Shown here one piece after another: positions 43,013-51,273 of a stretch of DNA of 64,000 nucleotides (positions within the stretch are counted from its first letter, which is position 1; each line of letters begins with the position of its first letter). The position numbers were made by a program, and so were the translations under genes. Source of the stretch: Bauldia sp965232525 (lineage in GTDB: Bacteria; Pseudomonadota; Alphaproteobacteria; Rhizobiales; Kaistiaceae); NCBI RefSeq assembly GCF_965232525.1, contig NZ_OZ246980.1, positions 2,542,001 through 2,606,000 on the forward strand, written 5' to 3'. Below the pieces are notes generated by a model. That model did no database searches and had not been told where the DNA came from. It worked only from the letters and a program-made list of their open reading frames with translations.

Positions 43013-43417
43013 TTAGTCGCCTTCGACGATGCGGACCTTGTCCGGCCAGAACGCCCTGTGCGCGGTGAGCACCGCCGAAAACGCGAACGGGGCTTCGTAG
43101 GACCAAGCGATCTCGTGACCGTTATGGGCGTGGTAACTGGCGTCGCCCTTGAGCGGGCAGTGGGTGGTTTTGTCGACCGGCGTCAAAGCCTCGCGAATGT
43201 CGGCGGCCGGGATGTACAGCACCGGATCGTAGAGCGTCTTGCCGACCTCAAGAACGCGGATGGCTTCGATGGTGTCGGCGAGCAGCGTATCGCCTCTGAA
43301 CACCTGAACCCGGCGCGGCACCGGCTTCACCAACATGAAGTGACGCGGGTTATCGGGATTGTGGATGGCGTCCGGGAACGCCGGCTGGGCCTGGGTCTTT
43401 TCCAATACGACGGACAT
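43013..43417 (-). CDS. DUF427 domain-containing protein
   Basis: A 134-residue protein with the DUF427 fold: RRVQVFRGDTLLADTIEAIR, LYIPAADI, HCPLKGDASYH and AWSYEAPF. The family is common in bacteria and has no settled function; the conserved HCPLKG block may bind a ligand or metal. The start at 43417 has GGAAG nine bases upstream. It follows the SRPBCC gene by 40 bp, so the two are probably expressed together from the region facing the LysR gene. Confidence 0.9.
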   Translation of the reverse strand: MSVVLEKTQAQPAFPDAIHNPDNPRHFMLVKPVPRRVQVFRGDTLLADTIEAIRVLEVGKTLYDPVLYIPAADIREALTPVDKTTHCPLKGDASYHAHNGHEIAWSYEAPFAFSAVLTAHRAFWPDKVRIVEGD

Positions 43418-43457
43418 GGCGTTTACTTCCTTTTTCGCATCGCTGATTGAGGGGGCG

Positions 43458-43925
43458 TCAGGCGGCTTGCAGTCGCGGCTGAGACTCGACATAGGCCGCG
43501 TTGCCTTCGAGCAGTCCGGTTACTGACTTGGCGAACTGCCTCTTCATCATGGGCAGCATCAGCTGGCCGAGCAGACCCATTCTGGGCGTGAACTCGAGGC
43601 GCATGGTGACCTCGGTTTGGCTTGGCCCCAGCGCTTTGAAGTCGAAGCTGGCACCGGCTTTCTTGATCGGCGCCGACGTCTCGTAGATGTCGATGACCAG
43701 CCATTGCCGCGGCTCGTAGCCGATGATCTTCTCCTTCAGATACGTCTTGCCGTCCTTGAAGTCGCACTGGCGCAGGGCACCGAGCCCGGTGGCGGCGCTG
43801 TCAGCAAGCAGATACGAGTCCCTCAGGTCAGGGTGAAACTTGCGAATATCGGCGAATTCATCCCAGCTTGCCCAAACCTCGGCGAGCGGGGCATTCACTG
43901 TGCGTGTCGCTGTAACCGTTGCCAT
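43458..43925 (-). CDS. SRPBCC family protein (polyketide cyclase/START-like)
   Basis: A 155-residue protein with the helix-grip fold: TATRTVNAPLAEVWASWDEF at the start, LKEKIIGYEPRQW and ASFDFKALGPSQTEVTM in the sheet, and a long C-terminal helix. The family binds hydrophobic ligands or cyclises them. The ATG at 43925 has GGAGG eight bases upstream. It is divergent from a LysR regulator with a 107-bp shared control region, so that regulator probably governs it and DUF427. Confidence 0.9.
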   Translation of the reverse strand: MATVTATRTVNAPLAEVWASWDEFADIRKFHPDLRDSYLLADSAATGLGALRQCDFKDGKTYLKEKIIGYEPRQWLVIDIYETSAPIKKAGASFDFKALGPSQTEVTMRLEFTPRMGLLGQLMLPMMKRQFAKSVTGLLEGNAAYVESQPRLQAA

Positions 43926-44002
43926 CTCTGGTTCCTCCATTGGGCTACGGCACCAAGATGGTGGATAATTCTTGCAATAAAATCGGAAATCGGCATCCAT
44001 TG

Positions 44003-44020
44003 TGGTTCGTGAATGAACCA
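44003..44020. promoter_or_regulatory. inverted repeat between LysR gene and SRPBCC gene
   Basis: TGGTTC (44003-44008) and GAACCA (44015-44020) are separated by six bases, 13 bp before the LysR start codon. This is a plausible LysR binding site in a divergent promoter. Confidence 0.5.
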
Positions 44021-44032
44021 TGAGATGAGACA

Positions 44033-44947
44033 ATGATGTCGGATCGGTTCTCGACGATCGATTGGGACGATCTCCGGTTCTTCCTCGCCGTCGCGCGCTC
44101 CGGCAGTCTGCGCGGCGGAGCAGAGGCAATGCACGCCAACCACGCGACAGTGTCGCGACGCCTCGCGACGCTCGAGGCCGGGATCGATGCGCGGCTGTTC
44201 GATCGCACCCGCGGTGGCCTGGTGCTCACCGAGCTCGGCGAGCGGCTGCTGCCCCACGCGCTCAAGGTCGAAGATGAGATCGTATCCGCCTCGCGATTGA
44301 TCGCCGGGCGGGATTCGCGACCGACCGGCACGATCCATGTCAGCATGGCACCGGCCCTCAGCATCAGTTCGATCGGCGACGACCTCGCGGCGTTCACCGA
44401 GGCGTTCGCGGATATCGAATTGCACCTTCAGGTGACCAACGCCTTTGCCGACCTTGCCCGGCGGGAGGCGGACGTATCAATCCGCTACGCTTACGAGGTG
44501 ACGGACGACGTGGTCGGCCGGCGGGTGCAGCGTTGCGCCAAAGCGGTCTATTGCTCACCGGGCTATGCCGAACGTGTCCGTGCCGAAGATGGCGGTGAGG
44601 GGCTCACCTGGATTGGCTGGGGCGAACCGGACGCCGACGAAACCGCGCCCTGGATTCGCAGGAGCCCGTTCCCCAAGGCGCGACTCAAGCACCGGATCAA
44701 CGAAGCCGTGCCACAGATCGCCATGGCCAGCGCCGGGGTCGGCCTGACGATTTTGCCCTGCTTTCTTGGCGACCGCTCGCCGGGTCTGGTGCGGGCGCCG
44801 TGTTCAGAGCCGGTGCTCGATCGAAGCCTCTGGCTCCTCTTTCACAACGACCTGCGCCGCACGGCGCGGATTCGCGCCTTCGTGGACTTCATCGTCGAGC
44901 GTATTCGCGGCCGGAAGGCGGAGTTCGTCGCCGGCGCCAGGGCGTGA
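44033..44947 (+). CDS. LysR family transcriptional regulator
   Basis: A 304-residue regulator. The N-terminal winged helix reads DDLRFFLAVARSGSLRGGAE, with recognition helix NHATVSRRLATLE, followed by a dimer helix and a substrate-binding domain to residue 295. The start could be either ATG at 44033 or 44036. The divergent SRPBCC-DUF427 pair is the natural target. The co-inducer is not readable. The protein is of normal family length. Confidence 0.93.
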   Translation: MMSDRFSTIDWDDLRFFLAVARSGSLRGGAEAMHANHATVSRRLATLEAGIDARLFDRTRGGLVLTELGERLLPHALKVEDEIVSASRLIAGRDSRPTGTIHVSMAPALSISSIGDDLAAFTEAFADIELHLQVTNAFADLARREADVSIRYAYEVTDDVVGRRVQRCAKAVYCSPGYAERVRAEDGGEGLTWIGWGEPDADETAPWIRRSPFPKARLKHRINEAVPQIAMASAGVGLTILPCFLGDRSPGLVRAPCSEPVLDRSLWLLFHNDLRRTARIRAFVDFIVERIRGRKAEFVAGARA

Positions 44948-45027
44948 CTGTGAACCGCTGGTGTTTAGTCCACGTATCGTAAAGGCGTGGCGACGTGTCG
45001 GTCGTCGCTGACCAAAAGGGGACACTT

Positions 45028-45795
45028 GTGGAACCCAATGACTCGCGACGGGTCTGGCTGACCGGTGCTGGCAAGGGCATAGGCCGGGCGTTGGCGATAG
45101 CCATGGTCGAGGCCGGCTGGACGGTCGCAGCCAGTGCCCGCACCGCCGACGACCTCGATAGCTTGGCGGCCGAAGCCGAGACGAAGCCGGGCCATGTTGT
45201 CGGCTATCCGGTAGACGTCACCCGCGCCGCCGAAGTCAGCGAAACCGTGGAACGGATCGAAGCCGATCTCGGACCGCTCGATCTCGTCGTTCTCAACGCT
45301 GGGACGCACCAGCCATTCAAGGCAGCCGACTTTGATATCGAAACGTTTCGTAGGCTGGTCGAGACCAATCTGATGGGCACGGTCAATTGTCTCGCCCCGG
45401 TGATGGCCCGGTTCATCGAACGGGGCAGGGGACACATTGCGGTAGTGGCTTCGGTCGCTGGTTATGCGGGACTGCCTACGGCCGCCGGCTACAGCGCCAC
45501 CAAAGCCGCGCTCATCAACATGTGCGAGGCGCTGGAGCCCGATCTCGCCCGGCACGGTGTGAAGCTGCAGCTCGTTTCGCCGGGATTCGTCGACACGCCA
45601 CTCACCCGCAAGAACGAATTCAAGATGCCGTTTCTCATCCCCGCCGATCAGGCGGCGAACGATATCATGGCTGGCTTGCAGTCGCGGCGGTTCGAGATCG
45701 TGTTTCCGTTCGGGATGAAGGTGGCGATGAAAGCGCTCCGCGCCCTGCCGTACCGCCTGTTCTTCGCAATCACACGTAGGATGGTGGGCAGCTAG
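45028..45795 (+). CDS. SDR family NAD(P)-dependent oxidoreductase
   Basis: A 255-residue classical SDR with cofactor motif TGAGKGIG at the N-terminus, NAG in VVLNAGTHQ, and the catalytic set Ser (ASVAG), Tyr and Lys (YSATK). The C-terminal part ends with membrane-like helices (MKVAMKALRALPYRLFF), as in 3-ketodihydrosphingosine reductase-type SDRs acting on lipids. I prefer the GTG at 45028, five bases after AGGGGA; the GTG at 44995 adds 11 residues. It overlaps the end of the convergent methyltransferase gene by four bases. Such an SDR accompanies the singlet-oxygen-responsive lipid gene cluster in some alphaproteobacteria. Confidence 0.9.
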   Translation: MEPNDSRRVWLTGAGKGIGRALAIAMVEAGWTVAASARTADDLDSLAAEAETKPGHVVGYPVDVTRAAEVSETVERIEADLGPLDLVVLNAGTHQPFKAADFDIETFRRLVETNLMGTVNCLAPVMARFIERGRGHIAVVASVAGYAGLPTAAGYSATKAALINMCEALEPDLARHGVKLQLVSPGFVDTPLTRKNEFKMPFLIPADQAANDIMAGLQSRRFEIVFPFGMKVAMKALRALPYRLFFAITRRMVGS

Positions 45796-47018
45796 GCCCG
45801 TCGCTTGTCGATCAGAAACTGACCGACGTCGGTGGCGCCGGTCCGGAAACAGCCCTCACAGGAATTGAGATAATACGTCCACATTCGACGGAACCGCTCG
45901 TCGAAGCCAAGGGGGCGAATGCTCTCCCAGGCCTCCTGGAACCGCTCGTTCCACTGTCGTAGAGTCTCGGCGTAGGACTGACCGAACGACAAACGGTCGG
46001 CAAGTTCCAGCTTGGCGTTGGCAATCGCATCGCTGAGCGCGCGAGGCGAGGGGAGCATGCCGCCCGGGAAGATGTATCGCTGGATAAAATCGACTCGCTT
46101 GCGATAGGTCGCGAAGCGATCGTCCGGCACCGTGATGATCTGAAGCAAGGCTCGGCCGTGTTCGGTCAGCCGCTCGCGGACCACGTCGAAGAAGACCGGC
46201 CAATTCTCCTCACCAACCGCCTCGAACATCTCGATCGAAACGATCTTGTCGTAGTCGCCCCGGGTATCGCGGTAGTCCTCGAGCCGAATCTCGACACGAT
46301 CACTGACGTTCGCCGCCGCCATTCGCTCGGTGGCGAAGCGGGCTTGCTCCTTCGAGATGGTGAGGCAGGTGAGCTGCGCGCCGGTTTCGCGGGCGGTGAG
46401 TTCCGCGAAGCCGCCCCAACCGCAGCCGATCTCCAGGACCCGGTCGTTTGGCCCGATGTCGAGCGTTTCGATGATCCGCCGATACTTGGCCTCCTGCGCC
46501 GCACTGAGCGATAGGCGGTCCGATGCGAACAGGGCCGACGAGTAGGTCATCGTCTCGTCGAGCCAAGCCCGGTAGAAGGCGTTACCAAGGTCGTAGTGGA
46601 AGGCGATGTTGCGCTTGGCGCCCGAGCGCGAATTGGCGCGCAGACGGAACTGCATGCTCGAGACAAGCCGCACCAGCCAGGATGCGGTTAGCCGGCCAGC
46701 CAGAGCGTTTTCGTTGCGAACGCCAAACTCGACGAGGGCGGTGAGGTCGGGCGTCGACCAGTCATCGTCCATGTACGCCTCGGCAAAGCCAAGGTCACCG
46801 CGACTGATCATTTTCCACACCGGCTTGCCGTTGTGGAGGCGCATGGTCGCGGCGGGACCGGGTTCGGTTCCCTTGAAAACAACAGCGTCGCCGTCGGGGA
46901 ATACCAGTGTCACCTGGCCGTGGGTGCAGCTACTCGCCCACGACTCCGCCAGCTTTCGCCAAAGCGGCCGTGACGTTCCCGCTTCACCGGGTTCAACGCG
47001 ATCAGTGTGTGAGGTCAA
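45792..47018 (-). CDS. cyclopropane-fatty-acyl-phospholipid synthase-like methyltransferase
   Basis: A 408-residue SAM-dependent lipid methyltransferase. The SAM loop VLEIGCGWGGFAE is near residue 193. Family motifs are FHYDLGNAFYRAWLDETMTY, SIEMFEAVG and RYIFPGGMLPS. It modifies double bonds of membrane fatty acids. The start is probably TTG at 47018, which overlaps the DUF1365 stop (TTGA); the frame open to 47186 runs inside DUF1365. It is the third gene of the operon driven by the promoter at 49224-49253. In Rhodobacter, related genes take part in methylated or furan fatty acid formation under singlet oxygen stress; assignment here is inference. Confidence 0.9.
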   Translation of the reverse strand: MTSHTDRVEPGEAGTSRPLWRKLAESWASSCTHGQVTLVFPDGDAVVFKGTEPGPAATMRLHNGKPVWKMISRGDLGFAEAYMDDDWSTPDLTALVEFGVRNENALAGRLTASWLVRLVSSMQFRLRANSRSGAKRNIAFHYDLGNAFYRAWLDETMTYSSALFASDRLSLSAAQEAKYRRIIETLDIGPNDRVLEIGCGWGGFAELTARETGAQLTCLTISKEQARFATERMAAANVSDRVEIRLEDYRDTRGDYDKIVSIEMFEAVGEENWPVFFDVVRERLTEHGRALLQIITVPDDRFATYRKRVDFIQRYIFPGGMLPSPRALSDAIANAKLELADRLSFGQSYAETLRQWNERFQEAWESIRPLGFDERFRRMWTYYLNSCEGCFRTGATDVGQFLIDKRRA

Positions 47019-47815
47019 CGACCCTCTCCCATCTTCGCCGGCGCGGCCTCCACGGACGACGCGATTGTCCGTGCGGCGCGGCGATACGGAACCACAGGTA
47101 CGCCTTTCAGCCAGAGGCGCAAGGCTTCCCAATGGATGCCTCCTATCACCTTGAGGGTCATCAGCGGATAGCGACACATTGCCCACGCCAGCGTCCGATC
47201 GATCAGGGGCTTGCGTTTGCCGCGAAACACGGCGGAGAGCAGCGGCCCCTCGGAATCGCGTTGGGCGATGGACACCGTTGTCTTTTCTCCGGGCACCGCG
47301 ATCCGGAAGTCGTAGGTGCAGTCCATTTCCATAAACGGCGAGACGAAGAACTGCTTACGGCAGCTTTGGCGGACAACGGACCCGTCAGCTTCGTCAGTGG
47401 GGATCACATAGGTGTGACGCTCGCCATGAGTGTTGCTGACTTCATACAGAATCGCGACCAGTCGATCGTCGGCCGCGTGACAGAAATAGAGGGTCAGCGG
47501 ATTGAATACGTAACCGAAAATCCGCGGATAGCAGAGGACACGCACCCGGCCGTCCGGGATGGCGAGGCCCGCTGCCGCCAGTTCGCCGTCGACCCAACCG
47601 CGCAGCGCTCCCGGCGCTCCCGAGCCGTGGTCCTTGTCGTGGAAGCTGAAGACGGCGAAGCGATTGTGGCCGAACAGCTTCAGTCTTCGGTCGAGGTCGG
47701 GGAGCTCGTCGAGATCAAGCAGCAGCGAGAAGACGCTATAGCGAAGCCGGTGCGATCGTGGCCGCAGTCGTTCGTGGTCGACAGTGCCGGCGTAAAGCCC
47801 GGATGCGGCGCTCAC
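47015..47815 (-). CDS. DUF1365 domain-containing protein
   Basis: A 266-residue protein with DUF1365 markers: GTVDHERLRPRSHRLRYSVF at the start, VRVLCYPRIFGYVFNPLTLY in the middle, and FFVSPFMEMDCTYDF. The reaction is not established. It is nearly always found with an FAD amine-oxidase-like protein and a CFA-type methyltransferase, as here, and is taken to act in membrane-lipid modification. It overlaps both neighbours by four bases, which shows a tightly coupled operon. Confidence 0.92.
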   Translation of the reverse strand: MSAASGLYAGTVDHERLRPRSHRLRYSVFSLLLDLDELPDLDRRLKLFGHNRFAVFSFHDKDHGSGAPGALRGWVDGELAAAGLAIPDGRVRVLCYPRIFGYVFNPLTLYFCHAADDRLVAILYEVSNTHGERHTYVIPTDEADGSVVRQSCRKQFFVSPFMEMDCTYDFRIAVPGEKTTVSIAQRDSEGPLLSAVFRGKRKPLIDRTLAWAMCRYPLMTLKVIGGIHWEALRLWLKGVPVVPYRRAARTIASSVEAAPAKMGEGR

Positions 47816-49191
47816 GCAACCAGCTCCAGACCCGCCGCCGGCTGCGGCATTGCCACCCGGTTCGTCTCACCGGCGACCGACCATGGCCGTTGGACGCCGC
47901 CGAGCCATTCGGCCACCGCCAGCCCGGACTGCAGGCCGTCCTCGTGGAAGCCGTAGCCGAAATAGCTGCCGCAGTACCACGTGCGCCGCCGCCCCTGGAG
48001 ATCCCATAGCTTCTCCTGCGCGGTCATCGATTCGAGATCGAAAAGCGGGTGGGTGTAGTCGAACACGCGTTTGATCGAACCGGGCTTGGGGTATCGCGTC
48101 GGGTTCAGCGTAACGAACAGCGGTTGTCTTCGGTCGAGATTCTGCAGGCGGTTCATCCAATAGGTGACGCAGAGGTCCCGGTTGCCGGTTTCGTCGTTGC
48201 CGCCGATGTAGTTCCAACTCGACCACACGCGCCGCCGGCGGGGCATCAGCGCCGGGTCGTCGTGCAATATGGCGGTGTTGTGAGTGTAGCGGAAGGCGCC
48301 GAGTACCGATGCCTCCTGCGGGCTCGGGTCGTCGAGCAGGTTGAGCGCCTGGTCGGCGTGGGTGGCGATCACTACGTCATCATAGTCCGCGGCATTGCCG
48401 GCGGTGTCCCAAACGGTGACGCCGGTACCATGGCGGAGGACGCGGCGGGCGCCGACTCCGGTCAGCATCCGCCGGCCGAGCGGCTCACGCAGCTTCGCCA
48501 CGTATTCGCGACTTCCGCCGGTCACCGTTCGCCATTCTGGGCGGTTGCCGAACTCGAGCAGACCGTGGGTGGAGAAGAAGCGAATGAAGGAGCGGAGCGG
48601 AAACGCGCGAATCCGATCGGGCGACGTCGACCAGATCGCTGCGCACATCGGCAGGATATGGTCATCGACCAGTGCCGACGAATAATCCCGCTGGTCGAGG
48701 AAAGCACCAAGGCTGATCGAGCCTGGGTCGCGTCCCTGCCGGTATGGCCGCGCGTCGCCGTAGAAGCGCAGGATGTCGAGCACCATGCGCCAGAAACGTG
48801 GCTTGAGCACATTGCTACGCTGGCCGACGACGCTGTTGATTGGCGCGCTGGCGTATTCGAACGCGCCGTTGTCCAACGACGCTGCAAACGACATATTCGA
48901 CGCTTCTGTCTCGACGCCGAGATGATCAAACAGAGCGGTGAGGTTGGGGTAGTTCCGCTCGTTGTAGACGATGAATCCGGTATCGACGGCGATCGGGCCA
49001 TCCGGTCCATCAACATCGACGGTGTTGGAATGGCCGCCGGCCCACCGTTCCTTCTCATAGACCACCACATTGTGACGGGACGACAGGAGCCAGGCCGCCG
49101 ACAGGCCGGATATGCCGGAGCCGATAACGGCGATCCGCCGGCGGAGGGCAGTCGATGCGAGCAACTGGTTGGCGTCGACGTGGAGGTTCAT
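47812..49191 (-). CDS. FAD-dependent amine-oxidase-like oxidoreductase
   Basis: A 459-residue flavoprotein. IAVIGSGISGLSAAWLL near residue 20 binds FAD, and EKERWAGGHSNTVDVDGPDG is the characteristic start of this lipid-linked group. Several C-terminal blocks (TYWMNRLQNLD, CGSYFGYGFHEDGLQSG) are typical. I place the start at ATG 49191 because the promoter -10 element ends at 49224; the frame continues to 49254, but those codons are promoter DNA. No good ribosome binding site precedes it, so translation may depend on a short leader. First gene of the FAD/DUF1365/methyltransferase operon. Confidence 0.9.
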   Translation of the reverse strand: MNLHVDANQLLASTALRRRIAVIGSGISGLSAAWLLSSRHNVVVYEKERWAGGHSNTVDVDGPDGPIAVDTGFIVYNERNYPNLTALFDHLGVETEASNMSFAASLDNGAFEYASAPINSVVGQRSNVLKPRFWRMVLDILRFYGDARPYRQGRDPGSISLGAFLDQRDYSSALVDDHILPMCAAIWSTSPDRIRAFPLRSFIRFFSTHGLLEFGNRPEWRTVTGGSREYVAKLREPLGRRMLTGVGARRVLRHGTGVTVWDTAGNAADYDDVVIATHADQALNLLDDPSPQEASVLGAFRYTHNTAILHDDPALMPRRRRVWSSWNYIGGNDETGNRDLCVTYWMNRLQNLDRRQPLFVTLNPTRYPKPGSIKRVFDYTHPLFDLESMTAQEKLWDLQGRRRTWYCGSYFGYGFHEDGLQSGLAVAEWLGGVQRPWSVAGETNRVAMPQPAAGLELVA

Positions 49192-49223
49192 AGGGTGAGA
49201 CTTCTTGTTATAGGCGACAGAAA

Positions 49224-49253
49224 CTCTTACGGGCTTAGGCTCGCTTCGGATCA
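49224..49253 (-). promoter_or_regulatory. ECF sigma (RpoE/ChrR type) promoter, leftward
   Basis: On the minus strand TGATCC (49253-49248) and TAAGAG (49229-49224) are separated by 18 bp. This matches the -35 TGATCC and -10 TAAG pattern of the singlet-oxygen sigma factor of Rhodobacter. It lies 32 bp upstream of the FAD oxidoreductase start codon. Confidence 0.8.
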
Positions 49254-49275
49254 CTCAAAAAAGGCAGCGAGCGGG

Positions 49276-49305
49276 TGATCCGATTGACGAGTGAGGTCGT
49301 AAAAG
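49276..49305 (+). promoter_or_regulatory. ECF sigma (RpoE/ChrR type) promoter, rightward
   Basis: TGATCC (49276-49281) and TAAAAG (49300-49305) are separated by 18 bp, the same geometry as the leftward promoter. The two -35 boxes are 22 bp apart. It precedes the ECF sigma gene at 49412, so the sigma factor should activate its own operon. Confidence 0.78.
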
Positions 49306-49411
49306 CGTCATGCAGCCGGCCGTTTCGCCCATTCTGGAAGTATGGCACCATCGCTCCGCGCCAATCCGCGCCCGAGGCGGCACGTCGGCCTGGGGCGGCC
49401 GCGCCAGGAAG

Positions 49412-49999
49412 ATGAATGTGACGAAAGCGGCAAGCCAAGCCTCGGCGGAAACGCTCAACGCGTGCATTCGATCCGTGGCGGCGTCGCAGGACCGCGCAGC
49501 TTTCGAAGTGCTTTTCCGTCATTTCGCGCCGCGCGTGAAGTCTTACCTCCTGACGTCGGACGGTGGCGCTGCGGCTGCCGAAGAACTGATGCAGGAGACC
49601 ATGGTTACGGTCTGGCGTAAGGCGGGCCAGTTCGATTCATCCAAGGCGTCGGCGTCGACCTGGGTGTTCACCATTGCCCGAAATCTCCGGATCGATGCCT
49701 ACCGACGGGAGCGCCGGCCCGAACTCGATCCGAACGACCCGGCGCTAGTGCCCGCCGCCGATCCCCAACCGGATCGGGTGGTGGAAGGCCAGCAGGCGGC
49801 GGACAAAATCAAAGTGGCGATGGCCGATCTGTCGCCGGCTGAGCAGGCGATTCTACGTCTGGCCTATTTCGAGGACAAGCCGCAAAGCGTCATAGCCAAG
49901 CAGCTTGGTATTCCCCTCGGGACCGTGAAGTCGCGGCTGAGGCTTGCCTTTGGCAAGTTGAGGGCAGCGCTTGCCCCCAGTCTTGGAGACGTGAAGTGA
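49412..49999 (+). CDS. rpoE: ECF sigma factor, RpoE/ChrR group
   Basis: A 195-residue ECF sigma factor. Region 2 spans about residues 30-95 (FEVLFRHFAPRVKSYLLTSD, then ELMQETMVTVWRKAGQFD and STWVFTIARNLRIDAYRRER). Region 4 spans 130-190 (LSPAEQAILRLAYFEDKPQS, then GIPLGTVKSRLRLAF). It should direct RNA polymerase to TGATCC-N18-TAARAG promoters. The start is ATG 49412 or GTG 49418; the latter has better spacing from AGGAAG. The stop overlaps the anti-sigma start by four bases (GTGA). It belongs to the singlet-oxygen response group. Confidence 0.93.
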   Translation: MNVTKAASQASAETLNACIRSVAASQDRAAFEVLFRHFAPRVKSYLLTSDGGAAAAEELMQETMVTVWRKAGQFDSSKASASTWVFTIARNLRIDAYRRERRPELDPNDPALVPAADPQPDRVVEGQQAADKIKVAMADLSPAEQAILRLAYFEDKPQSVIAKQLGIPLGTVKSRLRLAFGKLRAALAPSLGDVK

Positions 50000-50673
50000 G
50001 TATGCGTCATCATATTAGTGACGATCTGCTGTTGAGTTACGAAGCCGGAAGCCTGTCGGAGGGCTGGAGCCTGGCAGTGGCCACACATTTGGCGCTATGC
50101 CCCGAAAGTCGCGAGCGCGCCCGGGCGGCGGCCGCTGTCGGTGGCGCGCTGCTCGAAGAGATCGACGCGGCTCCCGTTGACGAGAGTTCGCTCGATGCGG
50201 TTATGGACCGGATCGATGCGTCGCCTGTACAAGCCGACTCTCAGCAAGGCGGCCTCGGCGGAAGCGGCCAGCGACATAGCGGCCGGGAGCCGATCCTGCC
50301 GGAGCCGCTGCGCAGTTATGTCGGTGGGGATGTCGATACGATCCGCTGGCGTCGGCTCGGGACGAAGGCAAAGCACCTGCCCATCAAGACCGGGGACAGG
50401 GAGACCAGCGTTCGCTTGCTTCGGATCCCCGGCGGGGAGCCGGTGCCGCATCATGGCCACCGCGGCACCGAACTGACCCTGGTGCTGAGCGGGACGCTGG
50501 TCGATGGCGACGAAATCTTCGCCCGCGGCGATATCGAACAGGCTGACGAGTCGGTCGAACATCAGCCGTCGGCAGGGCCGGGCGAGGATTGCATCTGCCT
50601 CGCGGTGACCGACGCGCCGCTTCGGTTCCGCGGGATGATGGCACGGCTAGCGCAGCCGTTCCTGCGAATTTAG
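49996..50673 (+). CDS. chrR: ChrR family zinc anti-sigma factor
   Basis: A 225-residue anti-sigma factor with an N-terminal sigma-binding domain (residues 1-85) and a C-terminal cupin (about 115-215). From the GTG at 49996 the zinc ligands of the N-terminal domain fall at the positions known for Rhodobacter ChrR: His6, His31, Cys35. Position 38, Cys in that protein, is Ser here (CPES). The cupin ligands are kept (PHHGHRGTE and a later His in VEHQP). It should hold the sigma factor inactive until singlet oxygen. The Ser could weaken zinc binding or change release. Confidence 0.92.
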   Translation: MSMRHHISDDLLLSYEAGSLSEGWSLAVATHLALCPESRERARAAAAVGGALLEEIDAAPVDESSLDAVMDRIDASPVQADSQQGGLGGSGQRHSGREPILPEPLRSYVGGDVDTIRWRRLGTKAKHLPIKTGDRETSVRLLRIPGGEPVPHHGHRGTELTLVLSGTLVDGDEIFARGDIEQADESVEHQPSAGPGEDCICLAVTDAPLRFRGMMARLAQPFLRI

Positions 50674-50743
50674 CGCCGGGCTTCAGAGCCCTCCACAGTT
50701 CCAGACCAGTTGCCGGTTCCACGCGCCGGACAGGGAGACGATT

Positions 50744-51151
50744 GTGCTGCAATACGGTATCGCCTACCTCGCCACCGCCGTAGTTTTCCTGGCCATCGAC
50801 TTTGTCTGGCTGAACGTGATGTCACCGGCCTTCTACCGACCGCGGCTGGGCGATTTGCTGGCGACCAACCCCAACCTAACCGTCGCGGCGCTGTTCTATC
50901 TTTTCTACGCCGTTGGCGTCGTCGTCTTAGTGGTGATGCCGGCCGCTGCAGCGCGCTCGTGGCTGATGGCGGCGGGCTTTGGGGCGTTGTTCGGCTTCGT
51001 CGCCTACGGGACTTACGATTTCACCAATCTCGCCACGATCCGCAACTGGCCGGTGATCGTCACCGTCGTCGATGTCATCTGGGGAACCGCATTGACCGCA
51101 GTGTCAGCGACCGCCGGCTACTTCGCGGTCAGAGCAGTTTCGAGCGGATGA
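50744..51151 (+). CDS. DUF2177 family membrane protein
   Basis: A 135-residue inner-membrane protein with about four transmembrane segments and the DUF2177 markers FLAIDFVWLNVMSPAFYRP near the N-terminus and AYGTYDFTNLATIRNWP in the second half. The function is not known. GTG at 50744 follows GGGAGA. It lies 70 bp after chrR in the same direction; DUF2177 genes commonly accompany photolyase and lipid-modification genes, so it is likely part of the stress regulon. Confidence 0.9.
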   Translation: MLQYGIAYLATAVVFLAIDFVWLNVMSPAFYRPRLGDLLATNPNLTVAALFYLFYAVGVVVLVVMPAAAARSWLMAAGFGALFGFVAYGTYDFTNLATIRNWPVIVTVVDVIWGTALTAVSATAGYFAVRAVSSG

Positions 51152-51184
51152 CTGTCACATCTTCGTGACCGTTAGCCGGCTGAA

Positions 51185-51214
51185 TGATCCGATCCGCGGC
51201 CGTGTCCGTACCCG
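51185..51214 (+). promoter_or_regulatory. weak candidate ECF promoter before the fasciclin gene
   Basis: TGATCC at 51185-51190 is followed after exactly 18 bp by TACCCG. The -35 is perfect for this sigma factor but the -10 matches only in its first two bases. It is 60 bp upstream of the fasciclin start codon. Confidence 0.3.
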
Positions 51215-51273
51215 TCTTGTCACCCAGAGAGCCTGATCCTGGAATCAGGGAGAAACCCAAAGGAGAGACGGGT

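Noticed and set aside
44951..44985. TGAACC plus TAAAGG upstream of the SDR at 45028 as an ECF promoter
   Set aside because: The spacing is 23 bp and the -35 has a mismatch, unlike the two clear sites at 49224-49305.
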